Of a stretch of DNA of 64,000 bases, positions 8,381 to 17,750 are shown one piece after another; position 1 is the stretch's first letter; each line of letters starts with the position of its first letter. Where the stretch lies: contig NZ_OW968186.1 of assembly GCF_943169635.2 (NCBI RefSeq), positions 1,302,001 through 1,366,000 of the forward strand, given 5' to 3'. Source of the stretch: Fenollaria sporofastidiosus. GTDB lineage: Bacteria; Bacillota; Clostridia; Tissierellales; Peptoniphilaceae. A program made the translations under genes and the position numbers. The notes under the pieces are model-generated. The model worked only from the letters and a program-made list of their open reading frames with translations, made no database searches and had not been told where the DNA came from.

Positions 8381-9619
8381 TTATCTGTTATTAACTAGTG
8401 CTACTACTCTGTTCATTTCGTTATTAACGATCATGATACCTTCGTCAACACCCATACCTGGTTTAGCTAATTGTTGATCAGCTCCTGTAGCCATAGAAAT
8501 ATTTACTAATACTTCAGCAGATCTGTTAGTTTCATTGCAAGTACCACCGCAGTAAGCACCTACATGGTGATCTTTACAATATTTAACAGCTTCAATAGTG
8601 TTATTGATTCCGCCTAAGTCTGGAGTCTTGATTTGAATCATGTGTCCAGCGCCATTATCAACGAAGTAAACAACGTCTTCATAAGTGTTGCACCATTCAT
8701 CAGCAACTAATTCTACATTAATCTTTTCATCATCAAGCTTCTTAGTTAAGTCTCTAAGAACTTCCATTTGTTTAGTTCTTTCACCCATGTCCATAGGTCC
8801 TTCAATTCTAAGTTTGAATGGTTTAGCAGCTTCTTCAAGTGTCTTTAGATATTCAGCCATCTTGTCAACATCGTTGTTAAAAGCATCACCTATAGTTCCA
8901 TATACGTCGATGTGGAAAATTGGGTTGTATGATTCATTGTGTCTATGTTCAATAATTCTGTTTCTTAACCAAACAACATATTCTCTTAATAATTCACCGT
9001 TTTTACCAGTTTTTTCTTCAACATTATTAAATAGACCGTGAGGTAAAACGTCTGCTTCTTTTATAATCATCTTGTCAGCGTTTAAATATCTGTCATCGCC
9101 TGATTGAGCAAATATAGGAACTCTCTTTATTTCAACGCCAGTATTATATTCTTTTTTAACAACTTCTGCCATAGTTACTTTGTTAGTCTTAGCAACTGCA
9201 TCAAGTAAAGCTTGAGTGATACCATATCTGATGGCAGTGTGTAATCTCTTGCCATCTACATGCATATGATCAAACTCTTCAGCCATTTCCTTGAAAGTAG
9301 TTATTTCTCTTCCTTCTAGTTTAGGTGCAATGTTTTTATTAATAAATGCAATAAAATCTTCTGCTAAGAAAAGTGGGTCTCTTCCACCTGCTCCTGAGTA
9401 TTGAACTGCTGCACAGTCACCTAGTGCAACTTGTCCGTCTTCAAGAACTAACATAACTGAGATTGATTCTCCAGCTTGTCTGATTGCTTTAAAACCTGGA
9501 GTTACAGGATCTCCTAAATAAAACATTCCATCATGTTTTGCGCCTAATTTGATAGCCTTTTGGTCATCAAAGTAAAAACCTGTTTTACCTGCTGAGCAGA
9601 TAACTTTTTTAATTTTCAT
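8381..9619 (-). CDS. mal: 3-Methylaspartate ammonia-lyase
   Basis: MAL removes ammonia from (2S,3S)-3-methylaspartate to give mesaconate. It belongs to the enolase superfamily. I see YLGDPVTPGFKAIRQAGES at the N-terminus, HIDVYGTIGDAF with the metal Asp, then RIEGPMDMG and LVADEWCNTYED for the other acidic ligands, and the catalytic Lys in IQIKTPDLGG. The ATG at 9619 is preferred, with AGGAG eight bases upstream; an in-frame TTG two codons earlier is less likely. The 412-residue product is intact. Confidence 0.97.
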   Translation of the reverse strand: MKIKKVICSAGKTGFYFDDQKAIKLGAKHDGMFYLGDPVTPGFKAIRQAGESISVMLVLEDGQVALGDCAAVQYSGAGGRDPLFLAEDFIAFINKNIAPKLEGREITTFKEMAEEFDHMHVDGKRLHTAIRYGITQALLDAVAKTNKVTMAEVVKKEYNTGVEIKRVPIFAQSGDDRYLNADKMIIKEADVLPHGLFNNVEEKTGKNGELLREYVVWLRNRIIEHRHNESYNPIFHIDVYGTIGDAFNNDVDKMAEYLKTLEEAAKPFKLRIEGPMDMGERTKQMEVLRDLTKKLDDEKINVELVADEWCNTYEDVVYFVDNGAGHMIQIKTPDLGGINNTIEAVKYCKDHHVGAYCGGTCNETNRSAEVLVNISMATGADQQLAKPGMGVDEGIMIVNNEMNRVVALVNNR

Positions 9620-9639
9620 AATCAAGTCTCCTTTTTATA

Positions 9640-11097
9640 TTAATTATTTTTTGGTCTACCTATTAATTTTCCGAAGCCAACTGCAAATATATCGTCAGTT
9701 GTCATGTCAAAGCTTACTGGACGTCCTTCGAATTTTGCTCTTTCTTCAAGCTTTTCTCTATTGATGTCAAGTATATCTTTTGTAAATGGTAAGTTACCAG
9801 TGAATAGATATCTAACAGCACCGTTATTATCTCTAGCTGGCATCATCTTTCCTGCATTGTACTTAGATGGAGCAAATGGTACGTCCATAACTCCTTGTGC
9901 AAAGCCTTCTACAGTACCAACAGCTAAGTCACCCTTACCTAATTCAAATAGTTTTTCTATAATACATCTTGTTTCTGCTTTTATTAGTTCAATTTCCGCT
10001 CTTAATTCTTTACCTTCTGGTAATAATTGACCTTCTGTCATATTAAGAACCATCTTAGTAGCTCTAATACCTTCTGCGTTTGCTTCCTTAGTTGGAATAC
10101 CAATAGCTTCGTGAGGTGTCTTAACGATAACTTTTGTAGCTCCTGCTAATGAACCAGTTGCAGCACCCCAAGATATAACACCAAATGCTTTAGCTTCATC
10201 TTGAGGGAAACCGCCCATCCATTGGTGGAATACTGTAGTTATTAATACATCGTTATATCCAAATTTCTTTAAGTATTCATTAACTTGTTCTTCAAGTGAT
10301 CTAATTGCTGCTACGTCTTGAATTAAGTTACCGCATTGACCGTAGCCAACAGTTATGTTTTTAACGCCTTGTTCAGCTGCTAGCAAAGCTTCTACTATAG
10401 CAACTGCGTTTGATGTTGATGGTGGACAAAGTGTACCAGTAAGTGGTCCAAATGGTTCTCTGTTGATGTGTACACCATTTTCTTCATAGAAACCTACTAG
10501 TCTGTCACAATATTGCCAGTCATGTAAGCATTTATCTATAGGAACAGATTTTGCATATGGAACGTTGTAGCTTATAGCTCCACCTTCATTTGATGTGAAT
10601 CCACCTGCGTGAATGATTTCAGAAAGCAATCTTGAATCTGGTGTACCATGTCTTGCTTGAAGAGGTTTAGAAACAGCAGCATAAACCATTCTACAGCCTT
10701 TAACTCCGTGGTTAACTGCTGGGAAACCATTTAATAATGATCTTCCTGCTTTTAATGATTCTTTAATACCAACTTCACATTCATCGTATCTATTTTGTCT
10801 TGTGTATGAGTCAATTGTTGATGGCAATAAGTCTGCTCCACCTTGATCAGTTAAGAATGTTAATAATTCTATGTGAGCATCGATTAGAGCAACTCCGGCT
10901 CTTGGTTGTGCTAGTGTTTTGCCTTCTTTTTTTGCCTTTGCCATCACATCGGCAAAGTTCTTCTCTTCAGGAACCTTCTTTAAAAAGTCAATTGCTTCTT
11001 GTGAATCAACCTCTGCTCCTGTGGGCCATTGTTTAAGAACTTTTTCACGCTCCGCAAAAAATTCTTCATCAGTCCATCTTTTATTTTCTACTTTCAT
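9640..11097 (-). CDS. glmE: Glutamate mutase epsilon (catalytic) subunit
   Basis: GlmE is the TIM-barrel half of the adenosylcobalamin-dependent glutamate mutase, which rearranges L-glutamate to 3-methylaspartate. The 485 residues contain LAQPRAGVALIDAHIELLTF, ARHGTPDSRLLSE (substrate arginine region), NEGGAISYNVPYAK, REPFGPLTGTLCPPS and HQWMGGFPQDEAKAF, all typical. GGGGGAAGCT precedes the ATG. It lies between glmL and mal in the pathway operon and is intact. Confidence 0.97.
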   Translation of the reverse strand: MKVENKRWTDEEFFAEREKVLKQWPTGAEVDSQEAIDFLKKVPEEKNFADVMAKAKKEGKTLAQPRAGVALIDAHIELLTFLTDQGGADLLPSTIDSYTRQNRYDECEVGIKESLKAGRSLLNGFPAVNHGVKGCRMVYAAVSKPLQARHGTPDSRLLSEIIHAGGFTSNEGGAISYNVPYAKSVPIDKCLHDWQYCDRLVGFYEENGVHINREPFGPLTGTLCPPSTSNAVAIVEALLAAEQGVKNITVGYGQCGNLIQDVAAIRSLEEQVNEYLKKFGYNDVLITTVFHQWMGGFPQDEAKAFGVISWGAATGSLAGATKVIVKTPHEAIGIPTKEANAEGIRATKMVLNMTEGQLLPEGKELRAEIELIKAETRCIIEKLFELGKGDLAVGTVEGFAQGVMDVPFAPSKYNAGKMMPARDNNGAVRYLFTGNLPFTKDILDINREKLEERAKFEGRPVSFDMTTDDIFAVGFGKLIGRPKNN

Positions 11098-11106
11098 AGC
11101 TTCCCC

Positions 11107-12486
11107 CTATATAACTATATATTTCTTCATCATTCTAACTGCCATGTTTTTATCAATCATTGTTAATAAACCCATAGCTGAAAGTATATAATGTTTATCT
11201 ACTGAAAATTCAGGATATCTAGGCTTTAATGAGTTTAAATCTTCCTGATCATAAAGTCCAGCCTTTAGTATTTCTTCTGGATGTTCTGAATTAACTAGTA
11301 TACCTCCAGTACCAATCATATGCTTTAGCTCAGTTAGGTCCTTACCTACTTGTTGATACATTGTTCCTAGAGGTGAATAAACAGCTTCTACATAGCCGCA
11401 GTGTCTTTTCATTGATATGTCAACACAAATCTTTGCCATCATTTCATCGAACTTAATTTCTTTTTCATCGGTGAAAACCAAATCAGTGTGATTGTATCTC
11501 TTTTTAAATTCTTCTTCTACATCATATCCGCTGATATCTAAGTACTTCTTTATCATCCTTAAACCAGATGCTTCATATACGCTCTCTGATGAGTATCTCA
11601 TACCAAGGTCACCTTCAACAGTTCTCTTTGAAAGTGGTTCTTCCAAACCTCTATATATAACACCAGGTTTTGATGGTGCGCCATCTGCTATAGAGTGAAT
11701 ATCTGTTGTCGCGCCCCCTATGTCAACAACTACTAAATCACCAACGCCATCTTCATCAGGTGTTCCTAAACTAAAAGCTTCTGCCGCCTTTAAAACTGCT
11801 TGTGGTGTAGGCATCAATATGCCCGAGATGTCATCCTCAATGTGTGTCATGCCCTTGGCTTTTGTAATTCTTTCCATGAATATGTCTCTAATTGTTTCTC
11901 TTGCAGGATTAACATTGATTTCGTTAAGTTTAGGCATTACATTTTCAGTAAGTCTATATTCCACTTTATCTGCAAATATCTTTTCAATTTCATCATAGCT
12001 ACTCTTATTTCCTGCAACTACAACTGGTTTAGTAATACCAATATCAGCAATTGATTGTGCATTATGTAGAATTACTTCTGTATTGCCTCCGTCAGTTCCT
12101 CCAGCTAACAAAATCATATCTGCGTTTGAATCCCTTAGCTCTTCAATCTCATGAGAGTTCATCTTATATGAATATGTCTTAATAACTCTAGCGCCTGCTC
12201 CTAAGGCTGCTCTCTTTGCTGCTTCTGCAGTAAGCTCTGGTACTAGACCTATGGCTGCAATCTTTAAGCCTCCTGCCGCTGAAGAGCAAGCAAGCTTCTT
12301 AATAATTTCTACATCGCCATCGACCTTTGACATTAAATCCTTATAAGCATTGTGATATCCAATAGCAACATCAGTCTCAACAGTTGTATAACTCTTGGCA
12401 GTTGCTATGATTTCTTCTTTTTCAATATCTATTAGAGTTAATTTTGTAAATGTGCTTCCAAAATCGATAAAAAGATATGCTTTCAT
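11107..12486 (-). CDS. glmL: Glutamate mutase-associated MutL/GlmL ATPase
   Basis: GlmL is an ASKHA-fold ATPase encoded with glutamate mutase in clostridia; it is thought to reactivate or protect the enzyme by exchanging damaged cobalamin. The N-terminal phosphate-1 motif is FIDFGSTFTKLTLID. Other matches are LLAGGTDGGNTEV and the phosphate-2 region VVDIGGATTDIHS. The length of 459 residues is normal. Its ATG follows the glmS stop directly (TAAATG), consistent with coupled translation. Confidence 0.94.
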   Translation of the reverse strand: MKAYLFIDFGSTFTKLTLIDIEKEEIIATAKSYTTVETDVAIGYHNAYKDLMSKVDGDVEIIKKLACSSAAGGLKIAAIGLVPELTAEAAKRAALGAGARVIKTYSYKMNSHEIEELRDSNADMILLAGGTDGGNTEVILHNAQSIADIGITKPVVVAGNKSSYDEIEKIFADKVEYRLTENVMPKLNEINVNPARETIRDIFMERITKAKGMTHIEDDISGILMPTPQAVLKAAEAFSLGTPDEDGVGDLVVVDIGGATTDIHSIADGAPSKPGVIYRGLEEPLSKRTVEGDLGMRYSSESVYEASGLRMIKKYLDISGYDVEEEFKKRYNHTDLVFTDEKEIKFDEMMAKICVDISMKRHCGYVEAVYSPLGTMYQQVGKDLTELKHMIGTGGILVNSEHPEEILKAGLYDQEDLNSLKPRYPEFSVDKHYILSAMGLLTMIDKNMAVRMMKKYIVI

Positions 12487-12909
12487 TTAATTAATTCCTA
12501 AGTCCTTTTTCATATCTGCAATTGTAACTTCAGGACTAGTTCCTGGTGGATAAACCCTGTTAAAGCCCATAGCTTTAAATCTAGGTTCTACTTCTTCCCA
12601 CTTTTGTTTACCAACAACTATGTTGCCTCCAACATAAAGTGGTATGTCTTTAAGACCTGCTTCATCACATGCTTCTCTCATGCCCTTGCAGTCTATCTCT
12701 CCTTGACCATATAGTGATGATACACAGATTAGGTCCGCTTTAGTTTCAACAGCTGCGTTGATGAAGTCTTCTTGAGGTGATAAAACACCTATGTTAACTA
12801 CGTTAAAGCCAGCATTATTAAAAGCGTGGTCTAATATAGTCAATCCAACTGCGTGACAATCTGATCCAATTACCCCTAGGATGATTGTCTTACCATTTTT
12901 TTCTTTCAT
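12487..12909 (-). CDS. glmS: Glutamate mutase sigma (cobalamin-binding) subunit
   Basis: GlmS holds the B12 cofactor in base-off/His-on form. The cobalamin signature DxHxxG is present as D17-C-H19-A-V-G22 in GVIGSDCHAVG, and the later GG of LYVGGNIVVGK lines the nucleotide loop. It is 140 residues, close to the family length, and is the first gene of the operon. GGAGGAG precedes the ATG. I find no cobalamin-riboswitch box in the 218-base gap before cutC. Confidence 0.96.
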   Translation of the reverse strand: MKEKNGKTIILGVIGSDCHAVGLTILDHAFNNAGFNVVNIGVLSPQEDFINAAVETKADLICVSSLYGQGEIDCKGMREACDEAGLKDIPLYVGGNIVVGKQKWEEVEPRFKAMGFNRVYPPGTSPEVTIADMKKDLGIN

Positions 12910-13011
12910 TGTACTCCTCCTATTTGAATTATATTCTCATTTTATCATATAAACATATAATTTTAAATAGTAAAAACTCATTTTTTACGGCGCTTTACTT
13001 GCAATGAATAA

Positions 13012-13040
13012 ATTTAATGTTAATTTTCAAAATCTGTCAA
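13012..13040 (-). promoter_or_regulatory. Probable promoter of the glutamate operon
   Basis: On the minus strand TTGACA (13035-13040) and TTAAAT (13012-13017) are 17 bases apart, giving a leader of about 95 bases before glmS. The 11-mer TTGCAAGTAAA occurs twice on this strand, at 12994-13004 and 13091-13101, flanking the promoter. These could be regulator contact sites or chance in AT-rich DNA. Weaker -10-like sequences closer to glmS are also possible. Confidence 0.55.
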
Positions 13041-13127
13041 TTATGACTTAAAAATGCGTGCTTTTTAAATATTTTTGCAACATCTTATTTTTTACTTGCA
13101 AATCAAATTGTTAAATTTTTGTCATAG

Positions 13128-13862
13128 TTATCTAAATGACTTTATTATTCGTTTCAAATACTCCTCATCTGCCAAATAATATGTTCCTTCATCTTCATTT
13201 GGATTAGTTCCAAAGAAAAGCTTTTTATTTGCTAACGTAGATTTATCAATAAAAACTTTATTTGATGATATGTGCAATTGATCTACATGCAACTTAGCTT
13301 TAATAAAATCAATGTTATTCTCTTACTCCGCCTGTGATAAACTCTAATTTATCGTAATATTTTCATATAATGAATTAATAATTTTATAAGTATCTGTGAT
13401 TTTATTATCTCCGCCCTTAGTTAATACACGTTTAAAGCCAAGTTCTATAAGCTTTTTGCAATTAGCATCTAAGTTTGGATCTATATCGAACGCTCTATGA
13501 AAAACATTGTCCATGCCTTCGCAGTATTTAAGTAGATACTCATTTGCCTTCATATTGATGCTTCCGTCATCATTCAAAACACCAAAAACAAAACCTTGCA
13601 CTCCAAGCTCTTTAAGTGCTATGATATCTTCTTTCATAACATCTAAATCATACTTTGAATATGAGAAGCCTGCTTGTCTAGGTCTTATCATTGCAACAAA
13701 AGGTATATCTAGCTCGTTAAGTACCTTCTTACACAATCCATAAGAAGGTGTAATACCGCCTAAGACAGTTGATGCTATTAATTCTACTCTATCAGCTCCT
13801 GCTCTTTGTGCTATGAGTGTTGATTCAAATGAGTCAGTGCATACTTCTAATGTATATTTCAT
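13128..13862 (-). CDS. cutC: CutC family protein, frameshifted
   Basis: CutC is a TIM-barrel protein, historically linked to copper homeostasis, whose biochemical role is unsettled. The N-terminus reads MKYTLEVCTDSFES, followed by GADRVELIASTVLGGITPS, VAMIRPRQAGFSYS and RAFDIDPN. Near 13345 the frame is lost. With two single-base corrections it continues as LEFITGGVRENNIDFIKAKL and HISSNKVFID to a stop at 13128, giving ~245 residues. The second of two tandem ATGs (13862) fits the GGAGG spacing better. It is transcribed toward glmS, but the glmS promoter lies between. Confidence 0.88.
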
Positions 13863-13928
13863 CATATTACCTCCAATCTATCTGTTTACTTGTATTATAT
13901 CATATATTACTTTAAATGATAATAATTA

Positions 13929-13957
13929 TTGAATATTAAATATAAATATAGTATAAT
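13929..13957 (+). promoter_or_regulatory. Sigma-A promoter of the hydrolase gene
   Basis: TTGAAT (13929-13934) and TATAAT (13952-13957) are separated by 17 bases, about 38 bases ahead of the hydrolase start. It fires away from cutC. Confidence 0.75.
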
Positions 13958-13994
13958 GTTTGCAAGGAGAAGTAATATATTTATAGGTGAGAAA

Positions 13995-14891
13995 ATGGAA
14001 AAGAATTATTTAGAATTTACTGCAAAAGATAATAAAAGATCAAGTATTTAGAGTGGAAAGTTGAAAACCCTAAAATGTGTGTTGAAATAATCCATGGTAT
14101 GCATGATCACGCTATGAGGTATGATGAGTTTGCTAAGTTTCTCCAAGCTAACGGCATTTCTGTTTATGCTTTAGACTTAAGAGGACATGGCATGAGTGCT
14201 GTGGACAAAGAACATTTAGGTCTTGTTCCATATACAAACGCTTGGATGAAAATGGTTGATGATATCGATGTATTAAACACTATAATTAGAAAGGAAAATC
14301 CTGATAAAAAACTAGCTATGATTGGTCAATCCATGGGATCTATACTTGCCAGGACTTATGCATATAAGTTTGGTGACTATATAGATAAGTTATTACTTTT
14401 ATCATGCATTAAAAGCCCAATATTTGTAAATAAATTATTTAAATTGTTTTTAAAGCTTGCTCTTGCCAAAGAAGGTTACGATGGTAAGAACGAAGCTCTT
14501 AATAAAAAAGCCTTTGACTTTATATAAGGCTAGTAAAGATAATATGCTAACATCAGATTCAGAAGAAAATGCAAAGTTTTTAAATGATCCTTTGTGTATC
14601 TTTGAATATAGTAACGGCTTCTTCCAAATGATTATTCACGGCACAGATAAGGCTAATAGAAAAGAGAGCTTAGATTATATTCCAAAGGACTTACCAATAT
14701 ATCTATTCACTGGAAAGAAAGATCCACTATCGAACTACGACACTGGCATAAAACAAATGTATGGACTTTTAAGAAGCAATGGTATTGATAACTTAGAGAT
14801 GTATGAGTATGAGAACCTAAAACATGATTTGCTTCATGATATTGAGAAAGAAAAAGTATATCAAGACATATTAAAAGCTCTTCTTGCTTAA
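13995..14891 (+). CDS. Alpha/beta hydrolase, monoacylglycerol lipase/lysophospholipase-like, frameshifted
   Basis: This is a serine hydrolase of the Hydrolase_4 type, probably acting on lysophospholipid or monoacylglycerol. The oxyanion region IIHGMHDHAMRYDEFA, the LDLRGHGMS strand and the nucleophile elbow AMIGQSMGS (Ser in GxSxG) are clear. The acidic residue and catalytic His lie in LFTGKKDPLS and LKHDLLHD near the C-terminus. The frame breaks near 14040 and 14525. The joined product is ~298 residues. AGGTGAG precedes the ATG at 13995. Confidence 0.88.
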
Positions 14892-14905
14892 GAAGAGCTT
14901 TTGCT
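14873..14905. terminator. Bidirectional terminator between hydrolase and PP2C genes
   Basis: An 11-bp perfect stem (AAAAGCTCTTC 14873-14883 and GAAGAGCTTTT 14892-14902) has an 8-base loop. It contains the hydrolase stop codon and ends 5 bases before the end of the convergent gene. The A and T ends of the arms let it serve both strands. Confidence 0.85.
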
Positions 14906-14906
14906 T

Positions 14907-16016
14907 TTATTGTATATTATCTATATCAACTAAGAGCATTGCGAAGTCATCTCTTTGATCTCCGAATGCATACTGAAGAACCGCTATATCAATCGCTTTA
15001 AGAAGCTTATTTGGCTTAGAAAGTATTGTTGTTATTAATCTATCTAGCCCAAATTCTTCGCCATGAACATTTTTACTCTCAACTATACCATCTGTGTATA
15101 GTAGAAGCTTATCTCCTGCTCTTAACTTAGTTTTTTTGACTTCATAATCACTTCCCAAGTCTATGCTCATTATTGGTCTACCCTTTGCTTCCAATACAGA
15201 AATATTGTTATCGTTAAAAATTATTGGCATAGAATTGTGACCAGCGTTTGCATAAACAAAATCTTCAGTCTTTGCATAATACACTCCATAGAAAAGTGTT
15301 ATATATCTGTCACTTTGCAATGTTAGTTCCAAAAACTTATCGCTTATGTACTTAAGCGCTTTTTTTGGTTCATAATTATCTTTGTTTAAGTTTCTAACAG
15401 TCTGCCTTATAAACATTGTAAGCATAGATGCAGCAATGCCGTGGCCCGCAACATCTGCAATATAAATTACATATATGTCCTTTTCTATCTCAAAGATATC
15501 AAACATATCTCCTGATAGCGTTTCAGTTGCTTCATATAAGTAGTCTATGGCAATGTTCTTATGCTTAGTCTTTGTCGGAAGTATGTTCTTTTGAATTCTC
15601 TTAGTGATTTCCATATCGTGAAAAACATTTTCGTTGCTTTGTATAAGTTGAAGCTCAAGAACTCTTTCTCTTGTAACATCTCTAAAGACCTCTACTATGG
15701 CAACAGGGTTCATTTTATCATCATATATAGGCGAGCACTTAACTTGATAATAATTCTCGCCAATATTTAGTTCTTTTTGAATTATCTCATTCTTTTCTAT
15801 AGCACTTGCTGTCTCACTTGTGTCAAGCTTTAGAAAATCATCCAATTCATCAGTGTTCATACCTGTTGGATCATAGCCAACAGCGTCCTTTAATGATTGA
15901 TTAGCATAAAGAATCTTGCCATTAATATTAACTACCTTTACCCAGTCAGCCATTGCATCAAGAACTTCTACGGAGAGTATCTTGTCTAATATTTCATCTT
16001 TTCTTTCATTCTTCAA
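14907..16016 (-). CDS. PAS domain-containing SpoIIE/RsbU-type PP2C serine phosphatase
   Basis: The N-terminal ~120 residues are a PAS sensor (KVVNINGKILYANQSLKDAVGY), followed by a short helix and a PPM/SpoIIE phosphatase domain from about residue 165. Metal-binding aspartates are visible in GDMFDIF, IADVAGHGIAASM, LYTDGIVES and DQRDDFAMLLVD. Such enzymes usually dephosphorylate anti-anti-sigma factors. No sigma-factor regulator lies nearby, so the target is unknown. It follows the rRNA methyltransferase by 11 bases and is intact. Confidence 0.9.
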   Translation of the reverse strand: MKNERKDEILDKILSVEVLDAMADWVKVVNINGKILYANQSLKDAVGYDPTGMNTDELDDFLKLDTSETASAIEKNEIIQKELNIGENYYQVKCSPIYDDKMNPVAIVEVFRDVTRERVLELQLIQSNENVFHDMEITKRIQKNILPTKTKHKNIAIDYLYEATETLSGDMFDIFEIEKDIYVIYIADVAGHGIAASMLTMFIRQTVRNLNKDNYEPKKALKYISDKFLELTLQSDRYITLFYGVYYAKTEDFVYANAGHNSMPIIFNDNNISVLEAKGRPIMSIDLGSDYEVKKTKLRAGDKLLLYTDGIVESKNVHGEEFGLDRLITTILSKPNKLLKAIDIAVLQYAFGDQRDDFAMLLVDIDNIQ

Positions 16017-16027
16017 AATATCAGCTC

Positions 16028-17152
16028 CTATTTCTCAGGCTTTTTGCCATAAAATTGGTAGTAGTATGTCTTTAAACTGCCATTGTATAGCTTTCTATTC
16101 TTATCAGCCTTTCTTTCAAAATCTCTTTCAATCTGTTCATAAGATGTTAACACATACACAGACCATGTGTCTAAATTCTTAATCTTCTTACCAAAGTCAC
16201 TATAGAGTTTTCTCAAGTCATCTTCCTCTAAACGCTTACCATATGGTGGATTTGTTATCATAACACCATAATTATTCTTAATGTCTACATCTCTAAAGTC
16301 TTTAACGAAGAAGCGTATGTCATCACTTAAACCGAGATTTTCAAGATTGTGCTTAGCTATAGCGATAGACTTATGGGAAATATCACTTGCGTCTATATAT
16401 ACCTTTGATTTGTAGTCAATCTTCTCCATCGCTTCCATCTTGGCTTTTTTATACAAATCTTTGTTGATAAACTTAAAATTCATACTATCGAAGTTTCTAT
16501 CTAATCCAGGAGCTATGTTTCTTGCTTGCAAAAGCGCTTCTATAGCTATAGTTCCAGAACCACAGAATGGATCTAAAAACGGTCTTTCCTTATTATAAAA
16601 CGATAGCTTAACTAAAGCAGCAGCCATAGTCTCCTTAAGAGGAGCTGCGCCTTGCATGTCTCTATATCCTCTTTTGTGAAGGCTCTCACCTGATGTGTCA
16701 AGAGTTATGCTTGCAATATCATTAAGTAGCGAAATCTCAAGTCTGTGTCTATGAGAAGACTTTGAAAACCTACTTATTTCATGTTTTGTTTGAAGCTTTT
16801 TAATGATCGCCTTCTCAGTTATCCTTTGACAGTCAGATATTGAAAATAGTTTTGACTTATGAGATCTTCCTTCAACAATAAAATTAGAATCTTCATCTAA
16901 AATTTCATTCCATGGAAGCTCATATATGCCATCAAAAAGTTCTTCAAAGCTCTCTGCCTTGAAGCTCTTCAAGTTTATAAGTACTCTATCAGCACACCTT
17001 AGATTAATATTTGCTCTTGCTATATCGATGTCACTTCCATTAAAATAAATGTGCCCATTATCTGTTTTAGTAACTTCTAAACCTAAATCATTCAGTTCTC
17101 TTTTAACTATCGCCTCTAGTCCAAATGAACTAGTTGCAATTAATTCATACAT
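16028..17152 (-). CDS. THUMP-domain 23S rRNA guanine-N2 methyltransferase (RlmL/YpsC family)
   Basis: The 374-residue enzyme has an N-terminal ferredoxin-like plus THUMP region (residues ~1-160, with DRVLINLKSFKAESFEELF) and a Rossmann methyltransferase domain. SAM-binding DPFCGSGTIAIEALLQARN and the catalytic ITNPPYGKRL motif point to guanine-N2 methylation, probably of 23S rRNA. The ATG follows GGAAGTGATATT. It heads a two-gene unit with the PP2C phosphatase, diverging from superoxide reductase. Confidence 0.92.
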   Translation of the reverse strand: MYELIATSSFGLEAIVKRELNDLGLEVTKTDNGHIYFNGSDIDIARANINLRCADRVLINLKSFKAESFEELFDGIYELPWNEILDEDSNFIVEGRSHKSKLFSISDCQRITEKAIIKKLQTKHEISRFSKSSHRHRLEISLLNDIASITLDTSGESLHKRGYRDMQGAAPLKETMAAALVKLSFYNKERPFLDPFCGSGTIAIEALLQARNIAPGLDRNFDSMNFKFINKDLYKKAKMEAMEKIDYKSKVYIDASDISHKSIAIAKHNLENLGLSDDIRFFVKDFRDVDIKNNYGVMITNPPYGKRLEEDDLRKLYSDFGKKIKNLDTWSVYVLTSYEQIERDFERKADKNRKLYNGSLKTYYYQFYGKKPEK

Positions 17153-17289
17153 AATATCACTTCCAAAATAATTATAACATATAATACAGCACTTCTCAAT
17201 ATTAATATGTAAAATATCATTAATTATACAATATATGTGTTAAATAAATTTGATTGGGTATATATAGTGTGACAAGGGGGTTTGATAAT

Positions 17290-17643
17290 ATGAAATTATC
17301 AGAATTAATTAAAAGCGCTGACTGGAAGAGCGAAAAACACGTTCCAGTTATTCACGTAGCAAAAGAAGCAGACGCATTAAAGGTATGCGTAAGTGTTGGA
17401 GATGAAATAGCTCATCCTAATACACTTGAACATCACATAGCATGGATGAAGTTATTCTTCGTACCTGAAGGAAAGCAAGTTCCAGTTGAAGTAGCAAGTT
17501 ATGTAGCATCAGCTCACGGTGAATTAGATCTATTTACTGAACCATCTATGGGCGTAAAGCTTAAAGCGAATGCAAAGGGTACTTTACTTGCACTAAGCTA
17601 CTGCAACATCCATGGCTTATGGGAAAACACAGAAGTACTATAG
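17290..17643 (+). CDS. Superoxide reductase (neelaredoxin type)
   Basis: This one-iron superoxide reductase reduces superoxide to peroxide without making oxygen, a hallmark of anaerobes. All iron ligands are present: His17 in EKHVPVI, His42 and His48 in HPNTLEHH, and Cys105 plus His108 in YCNIHG. The catalytic Glu15-Lys16 pair is also present. I start at 17290, after a GGGGG site; an upstream extension is not family-like. At 117 residues it lacks the N-terminal desulforedoxin domain of the two-iron class. It is monocistronic, with a terminator following. Confidence 0.96.
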   Translation: MKLSELIKSADWKSEKHVPVIHVAKEADALKVCVSVGDEIAHPNTLEHHIAWMKLFFVPEGKQVPVEVASYVASAHGELDLFTEPSMGVKLKANAKGTLLALSYCNIHGLWENTEVL

Positions 17644-17655
17644 TTTGAAAACGGC

Positions 17656-17683
17656 AAAGGTGGACTTTGGGTCCATCTTTTTT
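17656..17683 (+). terminator. Terminator of superoxide reductase
   Basis: The stem aaaggtggac (17656-17665) pairs with gtccatcttt (17671-17680) with one G-U pair, followed by a run of T. It separates the gene from the tyrS promoter. Confidence 0.8.
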
Positions 17684-17695
17684 CATGCCTATAGA

Positions 17696-17725
17696 TTGAC
17701 AAAAGATTTATATTTATGTTATAAT
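17696..17725 (+). promoter_or_regulatory. Consensus promoter directly ahead of tyrS
   Basis: TTGACA (17696-17701) and TATAAT (17720-17725) are 18 bases apart. The predicted start near 17732 leaves a leader of only ~20 bases, which has AAAGGAG and no room for a T-box. Confidence 0.85.
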
Positions 17726-17750
17726 CAAGGCAATTTAAAGGAGTGATTTT

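Noticed and set aside
12910..13127. Possible cobalamin riboswitch ahead of the B12-dependent glutamate mutase
   Set aside because: No B12-box (GCCACTG-like) or matching conserved core was seen on the minus strand, and the probable promoter leaves only ~95 bases of leader.
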